Shown piece by piece: positions 1 through 6,180 of a DNA stretch of 8,334 nt; within the stretch, counting starts at the first letter, position 1; every line of letters begins with the position of its first letter. Source of the stretch: Piscirickettsiaceae bacterium (lineage in GTDB: Bacteria > Pseudomonadota > Gammaproteobacteria > Nitrosococcales > Methylophagaceae); the NCBI GenBank assembly GCA_018646825.1, contig JABGUA010000093.1:1-8334 (forward strand). Reading direction: 5' to 3'. The translations under genes and the position numbers were made by a program. The notes beneath the pieces were generated by a model, which worked only from the letters and a program-made list of their open reading frames with translations, did no database searches and was not told the origin of the DNA.

Positions 1-281
1 TCTAGGCAGGCATCCATAATAGTTAAGTCTTGATACGGCAAGGCAACGTTAATGACTAAGTCTGGTTTTTCTTCTTTCAAAAATGCTGTTAGTTCAGGCA
101 CATTGTCAGCATCAATCCGAGCTGTTTTAATCGGCCTAGCAAGCTGTGCTGCGATGGCATCACATTTAGATACGGTTCGACTTGCCAATACAATTTCATT
201 GAACACTTCAGGTAGATGAGCACATTTATGCGTCACTACACCACCAACACCGCCAGCACCAATAATCACTACTTTAGACAT
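1..281 (-). CDS. Carboxynorspermidine/carboxyspermidine synthase, N-terminal part (runs off window)
   Basis: Only the first 93 codons are present; the gene continues past base 1. The protein starts MSKVVIIGAGGVGGVV, a Rossmann dinucleotide-binding loop with glycines at residues 8, 10, 11, 13 and 14. It continues with LASRTVSKCDAIAAQL and DLVINVALPYQDLTI, typical of the saccharopine-dehydrogenase-like family. Within that family the match is to the NAD(P)H-dependent dehydrogenase that condenses putrescine or diaminopropane with aspartate semialdehyde to carboxyspermidine or carboxynorspermidine (EC 1.5.1.43) in the cytosol. The start is supported by AGAAGG at 295-290, eight bases before the ATG. 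Only 26 bases separate it from the speA stop, so the two are probably cotranscribed, and an arginine decarboxylase neighbour favours a polyamine role over lysine metabolism. A saccharopine dehydrogenase of other function is possible because the substrate-binding part is not visible. Confidence 0.85.
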   Translation of the reverse strand, partial: MSKVVIIGAGGVGGVVTHKCAHLPEVFNEIVLASRTVSKCDAIAAQLARPIKTARIDADNVPELTAFLKEEKPDLVINVALPYQDLTIMDACL

Positions 282-307
282 AATTAATACCTTCTACTTC
301 ACTATTC

Positions 308-2254
308 TTATCGTTCAAAAAATGTATAACCCTGCAAACTTTTTCGAAATGCTTTTAGCACTTTCTGACGCATGGCAACTGATATTTTCCCATCACGTAC
401 GGCTTGTTCAGCAATACAACGGAATTGTTCCTGCATAACTTTGGGATCGTATTCGACATAACTCAATACATCGGCAATGCTATCGCCCTCGAATTCGCGT
501 ACAAAATCAAAACTACCATTTTCATTAATATGCACACTAACGACATTGGTATCACCAAATAGATTATGTAAATCACCCAAGGTTTCTTGGTAGGCGCCGA
601 CTAGAAACACACCCAAATAATATTCTGCATTTTCTAGTAGTGGGTGTAACGGCAAGGTTTTTCTAACACCATCGACAAGTGAAAATGAATCAATCTTACC
701 GTCACAGTCACAGGTCATATCTGCTAACACAGCATTACGGCTTGGCTGCTCATCCAAACGATGGATCGGCATAATTGGGAAAACTTGATCAATGGCCCAA
801 ATATCAGGCAAAGATTGAAACAAACTAAAGTTGCCATAATAAATATCAGACAATAATTCTGGCAGCGATTCTAACTCTGGAGAAACACGTTTCGCTTGAG
901 GCAATAACTCAGCAATTTTACCAAAGATAGCTAGCGTTAAATTTTCAGCTAATGCTCGTTCACGTAAGCTCGACTGACCACGGTGAAATAATTCACGGAT
1001 CTCATCACGATAATATAAAGAATCGTTATAGCACTCTTGTAAATTCTTCGATGTTACAGAACTTAACACATCAAATAAATTTGAAATTAAGTCGTGGCAA
1101 TTTTCTGGTGGTAATTCCGGTAATGCACCAGGTGTATGGTCACGTACATCAAGAATATTAAACAATAACATTGATGAATAAGCGACTAAGGCACGACCTG
1201 ATTCCGTGACGATGATAGGATGAGTAATATCGAGGGAATCTAAGCTTTCTTGAATGGTTTCAACAATGTTCGAACAATATTCATCCAAATTATAATTCAT
1301 ACTGTGTGTATCATTGGTTCTAGAACCTTGATAATCAACCGCTAAACCACCGCCTAGGTCGATATAGCCCATAGGCACACCTTCCTCGACCAAGCCCGCA
1401 TAAAAACGGCAAGCTTCTAGCACGCCACTACGAATATTATGAATATTAGGGATCTGTGAGCCAAGATGACTATGTAATAACTGCAAGCAGTGCAACATAT
1501 CTGCTTCTTTCAGCTGCTCGACCACTTCTAATAAAGCATTCGTCGATAATCCAAAAATAGAGCGGTCACCGCTATCTTCATTCCAATGACCTTCAACCAT
1601 TGAAGCTAAACGTATGCGAACACCAAGTAGTGGTTCAATACCTAATAGACGGCTGCGTTCTATAATTATTTCTAATTCAGATTGTGTTTCTATTACGAAG
1701 AAGCAGTTAATACCCATCTGAATAGCGTATAAACCCAAATCGATAAACTCAGTATCTTTATAGCCATTACAGATAATCAAACTATCGTGATCTTTTAATT
1801 GCGATAAGGCAATCGTCAGCTCTGCTTTACTGCCCGCTTCTAAGCCATAATGATAATGACGGCCAAAGTCAGCAATTTCTTCTATTACATGGCATTGCTG
1901 GTTAACCTTAATTGGAAATACACCACGATAGACATTTTGGTAATTTGCTTGTTTGATGGCATTAGCAAAGGAATCGTTAAGTTGCTTAATACGCTGATCG
2001 AGTAAATTATCAATACGAAGAATCGCTGGCATATTTAAGCCACGTTCCTTCATTCCTTCGACGATATCGATTAATGGCACCTCTACCAGAGAGTCACCAA
2101 ACTGAACTTTAGCAACTGCATTACCCTCGGTTGAAATACCGAAATAATCACTACTCCAATCGCTAACGCCATAAAGCTCAGAACTCTCCTCTGAATTCCA
2201 AGGTTTCGACTGATTCTGTGTCATGTAAGTATTAATTTTAGGGCTATTATGCAT
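308..2254 (-). CDS. speA: Biosynthetic arginine decarboxylase SpeA
   Basis: Decarboxylates L-arginine to agmatine (EC 4.1.1.19), the entry to putrescine and spermidine synthesis. It is a PLP- and Mg-dependent enzyme of the fold III family. At 648 residues it is close to the E. coli enzyme (658). The PLP-binding lysine is K116 in FPIKVNQ. The alanine-racemase-like barrel shows GLEAGSKAEL (about 137-146), HSHLGSQ (261-267) and the glycine loop IDLGGGLAVDY (298-308). The C-terminal beta domain carries TCDCDG (514-519), with C515 and D518 as the expected active-site residues, and NLFGDT near 564-569. No internal stop or missing catalytic residue is seen. The ATG at 2254 has AAGAG at 2268-2264, nine bases upstream; the next in-frame ATG (2224) lacks a ribosome binding site. 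The carboxynorspermidine synthase gene follows 26 bases downstream, suggesting a polyamine operon. Confidence 0.97.
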   Translation of the reverse strand: MHNSPKINTYMTQNQSKPWNSEESSELYGVSDWSSDYFGISTEGNAVAKVQFGDSLVEVPLIDIVEGMKERGLNMPAILRIDNLLDQRIKQLNDSFANAIKQANYQNVYRGVFPIKVNQQCHVIEEIADFGRHYHYGLEAGSKAELTIALSQLKDHDSLIICNGYKDTEFIDLGLYAIQMGINCFFVIETQSELEIIIERSRLLGIEPLLGVRIRLASMVEGHWNEDSGDRSIFGLSTNALLEVVEQLKEADMLHCLQLLHSHLGSQIPNIHNIRSGVLEACRFYAGLVEEGVPMGYIDLGGGLAVDYQGSRTNDTHSMNYNLDEYCSNIVETIQESLDSLDITHPIIVTESGRALVAYSSMLLFNILDVRDHTPGALPELPPENCHDLISNLFDVLSSVTSKNLQECYNDSLYYRDEIRELFHRGQSSLRERALAENLTLAIFGKIAELLPQAKRVSPELESLPELLSDIYYGNFSLFQSLPDIWAIDQVFPIMPIHRLDEQPSRNAVLADMTCDCDGKIDSFSLVDGVRKTLPLHPLLENAEYYLGVFLVGAYQETLGDLHNLFGDTNVVSVHINENGSFDFVREFEGDSIADVLSYVEYDPKVMQEQFRCIAEQAVRDGKISVAMRQKVLKAFRKSLQGYTFFER

Positions 2255-2269
2255 TCGTTACGACTCTTG

Positions 2270-2338
2270 TTAGCACGGTCTAATTCGCGAATTTTCACCA
2301 CTTTCCACATAAAAAGCAATCGTTTTATTTGTAGTCAT
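2270..2338 (-). CDS. Possible 22-codon leader ORF upstream of speA
   Basis: A short reading frame begins MTTNKTIAFY and ends ENSRIRPC followed by TAA. It lies directly upstream of speA in the same direction. Its stop (2272-2270) is one base before the putative speA ribosome binding site AAGAG (2268-2264), an arrangement that would allow translational coupling. AAGGAG at 2358-2353 is a strong Shine-Dalgarno match, but it lies 14 bases before the ATG, longer than usual; an in-frame TTG one codon earlier would give 11. Two arginine codons of types that are often rare (CGA, AGA) and a proline sit just before the stop, which would fit an arginine- or polyamine-responsive leader peptide. Chance occurrence of an ORF this short is likely, so this is only a candidate. 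Confidence 0.25.
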   Translation of the reverse strand: MTTNKTIAFYVESGENSRIRPC

Positions 2339-2962
2339 CAATAATAGAATTACTCCTTCGCCTTTTTTGTCTACGTGGAAGCCATAGAATGTCTTCTAAG
2401 ATGTCTATATTTGATGTAATTCAGCGGTTAAAAGCTACAGTGTCGATATAGTATTGACTCCACACATTCAAGAAGGTTGGTACTCGTCGTGAGCTACAAA
2501 CTGAAGACAGATTACTTTGTTTTAGTAAACTAAAATCATTACGAGGCATAATACCTAAGAAAACAAAAGCTCGGCGTAGACCTGAGGTTCAGGATTTACG
2601 GTCAGAACAGTTGAATGCCACTCATAAAGCTGATGTAGACAAATAAACTAACTATTTGTCCGCTTTGGGTCGAAAGTAGTCACTTTGTAACACAAATTCT
2701 CACCTTAATAGGCCAAAATGACATGTTTTCTCAACTAATGTGACCATGGTTCTCAAATGTTTTGGCCTGGAATCATGTAAATGCTTGTTTCACATTAACC
2801 CTATTCTCATTTTATTTGGCACACAACGCAAAGATACCGTTACCTATTTCACTTATCTCTTCGGTATGTGAGGTGAACTGTGAAAAAAATATTGTAAAAA
2901 TAATTAAATAAATGCAATATGCTGGAAAAATGCGTAGGTCATGACTAGGATAGGTGACCATT
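2339..2962. other. Intergenic region between divergent speA and a hypothetical gene, no convincing gene
   Basis: About 620 bases separate the speA leader from the plus-strand gene at 2963, and both genes should have promoters here. For speA, a weak sigma70-like pair can be read on the minus strand, TTAACC then 16 bases then TATAGA (roughly 2432-2405); each hexamer matches consensus at four of six positions. The sequence just before 2963 is very AT-rich and suits a promoter, but no clear pair stands out. Plus-strand frame 1 from 2389 encodes a 20-residue peptide, two close stops, and then 62 open codons to 2646, possibly a decayed gene. An inverted repeat lies at 2711-2767. No RNA gene or mobile element is recognisable. 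Confidence 0.6.
2711..2767. repeat. Inverted repeat with 8-bp perfect arms (GGCCAAAA/TTTTGGCC)
   Basis: GGCCAAAA at 2711-2718 is repeated inverted as TTTTGGCC at 2760-2767, with 41 bases between. The spacer holds an 8-bp palindrome ACCATGGT and two copies of TTCTCAA. The arms are too far apart and the loop too long for an intrinsic terminator, and no U-tract follows. It could be a remnant of a small non-coding repeat element or a protein-binding region; it could also be chance. Function unknown. Confidence 0.35.
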
Positions 2963-3349
2963 ATGTTTATGGGGTTTTACGCTATGGTTAAGAAGATAAT
3001 TTCAAGTGATTGGTATGGTGAGCTCAGATCAACACGAGGCAATACCATCGTTATTCGTGACAGTAAACTTTCACCTCCGGCTCAAGGTCGAATCTATTTA
3101 TACAATACCGAACGCCAGGCAATTGTTCAGTATGATGAAAAAATTGTCTCTGACAAGCTTTTTGAGTTAGATTCTGAACAAAAAAAACAAGCTAAAAAGC
3201 AATTTTATGCTGGGTGGAAAGCCGCAAAAATTCAGCTTTTGAAAGGTAATGGAAAACTCGCTGTAGAACCCAAAAAAGCAGGTACGTTTGACCCCATTGA
3301 TTATTTTTCAGAACAGAATGAGAACGAGGATAGTTTTGATCAATACTAA
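2963..3349 (+). CDS. Hypothetical protein, small, with acidic C-terminal tail
   Basis: I do not recognise a family. From the ATG at 2963 the product has 128 residues; the best-looking body starts at an in-frame ATG at 2984 (MVKKIISSDWYGEL, 121 residues). The 2963 start is chosen because AGGTGA (2952-2957) lies five bases before it; an in-frame GTG at 2954 has its AGGA only three bases away. The N-terminal half looks beta-rich and compact (GNTIVIRDSKL, GRIYLYNTERQAIVQYD). A lysine/glutamine-rich helix follows (KKQAKKQFYAGWKAAKIQ), then an acidic, probably disordered end (SEQNENEDSFDQY). No signal peptide or membrane segment is seen, so it is probably cytosolic. It ends in tandem stops TAATAA. 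It is the only gene on the plus strand, diverging from speA and converging on the rim cluster, so context gives no hint of its job. Coding-like composition supports a real gene. Confidence 0.65.
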   Translation: MFMGFYAMVKKIISSDWYGELRSTRGNTIVIRDSKLSPPAQGRIYLYNTERQAIVQYDEKIVSDKLFELDSEQKKQAKKQFYAGWKAAKIQLLKGNGKLAVEPKKAGTFDPIDYFSEQNENEDSFDQY

Positions 3350-3482
3350 TAAGTAACCAGCCTAGCCTCTGCTCAAAGAAATGCAAGGTCTGTCAGGTGC
3401 AAGCTGTCTGTAGAACATCATTATCATTAACGATGACACTTCTATCATGCATGAGATCGAAAATCTGACTAATAAGTTTTGT

Positions 3483-3517
3483 ACTTTTCAAATATTGAAA
3501 TCACCAATATCAAAAGT
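3483..3517. terminator. AT-rich stem-loop between convergent genes, possible weak terminator
   Basis: ACTTTT (3483-3488) and ATATTG (3492-3497) pair with CAATAT (3505-3510) and AAAAGT (3512-3517), giving a 12-bp stem with a small internal loop and a 7-base loop. It lies between the 3' ends of the hypothetical gene at 2963-3349 and the rimB-type gene, where a bidirectional terminator would be expected. The stem is AT-rich and no good U-tract follows on either side, so the call is weak. The rest of 3350-3566 shows only a 10-bp palindrome TCATGCATGA at 3445-3454. Confidence 0.3.
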
Positions 3518-3566
3518 GAACTATGATTATAGCCTTTCTATATAGTGCTCTTTCCTGTCTTTTCTT

Positions 3567-3995
3567 TTAACTTTCGAGTAGGAAGGTAGATGATGGATCG
3601 ATAAGTACTCTATCTCCCATACCCTCACGTCCAAATAACATCAAGTTGCTCATATCTTGGCGATTAGTTAATGTAATCTCGATTGGCCATTCAGCATCCC
3701 CAACTTTTACTAGCGTTCTTATAAGGTAACGTTCTTCAGAGTCTCCGTTTGATGACTTTACTTTTCGAATATCCTTAATTGGAGACTGACAATGGATAAT
3801 TTCGTCAACGCTATGAATATTAGGATGGATATCGTACTTAACCCAGGGTTTGCCACCATTAGTGAATCTAGACAGATTGTCTACATGTAATGAGGATGTT
3901 TTTGCTCCGGTATCAATACGGGCTTGAATTCCTAGAATACCTAATTCAGGTAAATCAAAATTTTCTAGAGTGCCAATCGTTATTTTGTTTTCCAT
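3567..3995 (-). CDS. rimB: RimB-type retropepsin-like small protease (PF05618/COG4067 family)
   Basis: A 142-residue protein, typical in length for this family. The N-terminus has the aspartic-protease-like motif ARIDTGAKTSSLH with D28-T29-G30; the C-terminal half has the family block NRQDMSNLMLFGRE (111-124), followed by VLIDPSSTFLL. Such proteins are often labelled ATP-dependent zinc protease, but there is no HExxH zinc motif and no ATP-binding loop here; a dimeric retropepsin-like fold is the better reading. In Pseudomonas the rimABK operon links RimB to RimK-mediated glutamylation of ribosomal protein S6, where it is a small protease associated with that system. Here it follows rimK and an M14 hydrolase on the same strand, 67 bases after the latter, so cotranscription is likely. 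AAAGG (4009-4005) precedes the ATG by nine bases. Activity on glutamylated S6 is inference. Confidence 0.82.
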   Translation of the reverse strand: MENKITIGTLENFDLPELGILGIQARIDTGAKTSSLHVDNLSRFTNGGKPWVKYDIHPNIHSVDEIIHCQSPIKDIRKVKSSNGDSEERYLIRTLVKVGDAEWPIEITLTNRQDMSNLMLFGREGMGDRVLIDPSSTFLLES

Positions 3996-4062
3996 TCACT
4001 GCAACCTTTATTCATACCTACATGATGCATACATAACTTGAAATCACATCACGAAACTAATG

Positions 4063-5103
4063 TTAGCCTTCTTTCTCTTCATTAAATGATGATTCAACAT
4101 TTAATGTTTCATGCATGGCTTCTATATTTTCTGCGACGACCGCGTCTGCTTCCTCAAAGAAGGCAATGTGATATAGCGCGTCTCCTTCTTGTGCTAAAGG
4201 AATATTTTGCTTCCCAATAATAATGCCCGCTTTCGTTGCTATCGTGGTATCAATCACATCGCCAAAAGGGCCGCCAATTTCCGCGAGTGCGTCCCCTTTT
4301 TTAACACGATCTCCTAATTTCTTTAGATCTCGCACAATACCGCTTGAGTTGGCTCTGACCCAGGCACTGTCATTGGCTATATAGGGTTCAAAAACCTTGT
4401 GTTTCCTTCTGCGTTTTATCAGTCCCAATTTTTCAATCACATTGAGTACGCCCCTAACGCCGACTCGGATTGATAATTCATCAAATCGTAATGCCTGTCC
4501 TGCTTCATACAGTAATATTCTCGTACCTGACTCAACACTAGTGTGTCGCAGTGAACCATCTCTTAAATTGGCATTTAAAACGACAGATGCACCAAACTCC
4601 ATAGCCAGTTGCTCTGATTCAGGATCACTCAAATCAGCACGAATTTGAGGTAAATTTGAACGATGAATCGCACCTGTATGTAAGTCAATACCGTAGTCAC
4701 AATGCTTAATAATTTCTTCTAAAAAAATATGGGCAACACGGCCTGCTAATGATCCTTTTTTAGATCCGGGAAAACTCCTATTAAGATCACGGCGATCTGG
4801 CATATAGCGACTTTGATTCAGTACGCCATAGACATTGACCATCGGTATCAGGATCAATGAACCCGCTGACACCTTTAACGTTTTTGACTGAATTAAGCGT
4901 CTGACAATTTCAACCCCATTCAATTCATCACCATGTACTGCTGCAGATACAAATACAACTGGGCCTGGCTTTTTACTTCTTATGACATGCACAGGGATAA
5001 ATACATCTGTATCTGTATAGAGCTTAGCCACAGGAATTTCTAGCTGCCGTGTTTCACCTGGCTTGATTAGGTGTTTGCCAATAGGTAAATCTTTGATATC
5101 CAT
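4063..5103 (-). CDS. Succinylglutamate desuccinylase/aspartoacylase family M14 metallohydrolase
   Basis: A 346-residue zinc hydrolase of the AstE/AspA branch of the M14 carboxypeptidase clan (COG3608-like). The zinc site is visible as HGDE with H57 and E60 plus H142 in DLHTG. RRDLNRSFPG (104-113) is the substrate-binding stretch, with R105, N108 and R109 as candidate carboxylate contacts; E200 in LYEAG is the expected catalytic glutamate. After a basic linker (KRRRKHK, 230-236) a C-terminal domain at about 248-315 resembles a biotinyl/lipoyl-like beta-barrel (SGIVRDLKKLGDRVKKGDAL), common in this subfamily, then an acidic tail. It is cytosolic, with no signal peptide. It starts nine bases after the rimK stop and lacks a clear ribosome binding site, suggesting translational coupling. 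Family enzymes cut amide bonds next to glutamate or aspartate; M14 relatives include tubulin deglutamylases. Removal of RimK-added glutamates is therefore plausible but unproven. It is not a typical astE, since no arginine-succinyltransferase genes are nearby. Confidence 0.9.
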   Translation of the reverse strand: MDIKDLPIGKHLIKPGETRQLEIPVAKLYTDTDVFIPVHVIRSKKPGPVVFVSAAVHGDELNGVEIVRRLIQSKTLKVSAGSLILIPMVNVYGVLNQSRYMPDRRDLNRSFPGSKKGSLAGRVAHIFLEEIIKHCDYGIDLHTGAIHRSNLPQIRADLSDPESEQLAMEFGASVVLNANLRDGSLRHTSVESGTRILLYEAGQALRFDELSIRVGVRGVLNVIEKLGLIKRRRKHKVFEPYIANDSAWVRANSSGIVRDLKKLGDRVKKGDALAEIGGPFGDVIDTTIATKAGIIIGKQNIPLAQEGDALYHIAFFEEADAVVAENIEAMHETLNVESSFNEEKEG

Positions 5104-5112
5104 CTTATTTAA

Positions 5113-6018
5113 TTAGCCTGTGCCTTTTGTTTTTGTTTTATTCGGTTTTGCATTCACTTCTAGGAATTCGAAAACCATGGCGGCTACGTCTTTACCTGTC
5201 GATACTTCAATACCTTCTAAACCCGGTGAAGAGTTGACTTCCATCACGACCGGACCATTTTTTGACTGCAATATATCAACCCCGCACATGTTTAAGCCCA
5301 TTGCTTTAGCGGCCTTTACTGCCGTCGCTCTTTCGGATCTCGTTAAACGTACTAAGGTTGCTGCCCCACCACGGTGTAAATTAGATCTAAACTCACCTTC
5401 AGCTCCTTGGCGTTTCATCGCTGCGACAACTTTTCCGCCAATAACGAGACAGCGTATGTCTGCTCCGCCTGCTTCCTCAATGAATTCTTGCACTAAAATA
5501 TTGGCTTTTAATCCCATGAAAGCTTCGATGATCGCTTCGGCCGACTTGTCGGTATCAGCGAGTACAACACCGATGCCTTGTGTGCCTTCAAGTAGCTTAA
5601 TGACGACGGGGGCACCACCCACATTTTTAAGTAAATCTTTAATATCATCAGGTTTATTGGCAAATCCTGTTCGCGGTAGGCCAATATCTGTACGGGACAT
5701 TATCTGCAATGAGCGTAATTTATCTCTAGATCGACTGATCGCAACTGACTCATTAATGGAAAAAGTACCCATCATCTCAAACTGACGTACAACGGCTGCG
5801 CCATAAAATGTCACTGACGCGCCAATGCGTGGAATAACGGCATCATATTTTGGTAACTGTGCACCGTTATACCTGACAGCAGGTCGGCTTCGTGTCACAT
5901 CCATATAACAGTGCAGCGTATCTATAATATCAACTTGATGCCCTCGTGCCTCACCGGCCTCTTTTAATCGTCGAGTCGAATACAAGTTTTTGTTGCGTGA
6001 AAGAATTGCTATTTTCAT
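5113..6018 (-). CDS. rimK: Ribosomal protein S6--L-glutamate ligase RimK
   Basis: ATP-grasp ligase that adds glutamate residues to the C-terminus of ribosomal protein S6 (EC 6.3.2.-); E. coli RimK can also make free poly-alpha-glutamate. Length (301) matches E. coli RimK (300), and the sequence is similar throughout. The N-terminal preATP-grasp domain begins MKIAILSRNKNLYS, with PRIGASVTFYG at 63-73. In the ATP-grasp core, K141 in VVIKLLEGTQGIGV binds ATP; NLHRGGAA (213-220) and the metal ligands D248 (GVDIL), E260 (VVME) and N262 (VNSSPGLEG) are all present, so it should be active. The C-terminus ends in a lysine/threonine-rich tail (KPNKTKTKGTG). TGGAGA at 6030-6025 lies six bases before the ATG, a good site. 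It is the first gene of a cluster with an M14 hydrolase (nine bases downstream) and a RimB-type protease. Confidence 0.96.
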   Translation of the reverse strand: MKIAILSRNKNLYSTRRLKEAGEARGHQVDIIDTLHCYMDVTRSRPAVRYNGAQLPKYDAVIPRIGASVTFYGAAVVRQFEMMGTFSINESVAISRSRDKLRSLQIMSRTDIGLPRTGFANKPDDIKDLLKNVGGAPVVIKLLEGTQGIGVVLADTDKSAEAIIEAFMGLKANILVQEFIEEAGGADIRCLVIGGKVVAAMKRQGAEGEFRSNLHRGGAATLVRLTRSERATAVKAAKAMGLNMCGVDILQSKNGPVVMEVNSSPGLEGIEVSTGKDVAAMVFEFLEVNAKPNKTKTKGTG

Positions 6019-6180
6019 AAGTTATCTCCAAGTCTAAATGCAGACGGATTGCGAACATAATCCTATCTTACTAAAATTAATATAAAAATTTAATTTAATT
6101 TTTAGTGATGGTTTGTGTCTATCATGTGACACATTTTAAGTTTTATATTTTGTGGGATTAGGACCGGGCACTACAAGTGA
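6019..6180 (-). promoter_or_regulatory. Upstream region of the rimK cluster with A/T tract and imperfect palindrome
   Basis: A 162-base gap separates the chemoreceptor remnant from rimK. Bases about 6070-6105 are almost entirely A and T and could act as an UP-like element. On the minus strand TAAGAT (6070-6065) is a fair -10 hexamer, but the sequence 17 bases upstream (TTAAAT) is a poor -35. An imperfect 20-bp palindrome at 6114-6133 (TGTGTC, 8-base spacer, GACACA) lies just upstream of the putative promoter and might be an operator. The rimK ribosome binding site closes the region. A promoter here is likely from the layout; its exact position is a guess. Confidence 0.4.

Noticed and set aside
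952..1161. Plus-strand open frame of 69 codons
   Set aside because: Antisense inside speA, with no recognisable product.
2954..2956. GTG start for the plus-strand hypothetical gene
   Set aside because: The nearest AGGA is only three bases away; the ATG at 2963 has AGGTGA at proper spacing.
3192..3386. Minus-strand open frame of 64 codons
   Set aside because: Antisense to the better supported plus-strand gene, which has a ribosome binding site.
4397..4648. Plus-strand open frame of 83 codons
   Set aside because: Antisense inside the M14 hydrolase gene, no recognisable product.
4063..5103. Calling the M14 gene astE of arginine catabolism
   Set aside because: No astA, astB, astC or astD neighbours are seen, the protein has an added lipoyl-like domain, and the gene is coupled to rimK instead.
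5120..5785. Long open frame of 221 codons on the plus strand
   Set aside because: It lies entirely antisense to rimK, whose protein is strongly conserved, and its translation resembles no known family; it is a shadow of rimK codon use.
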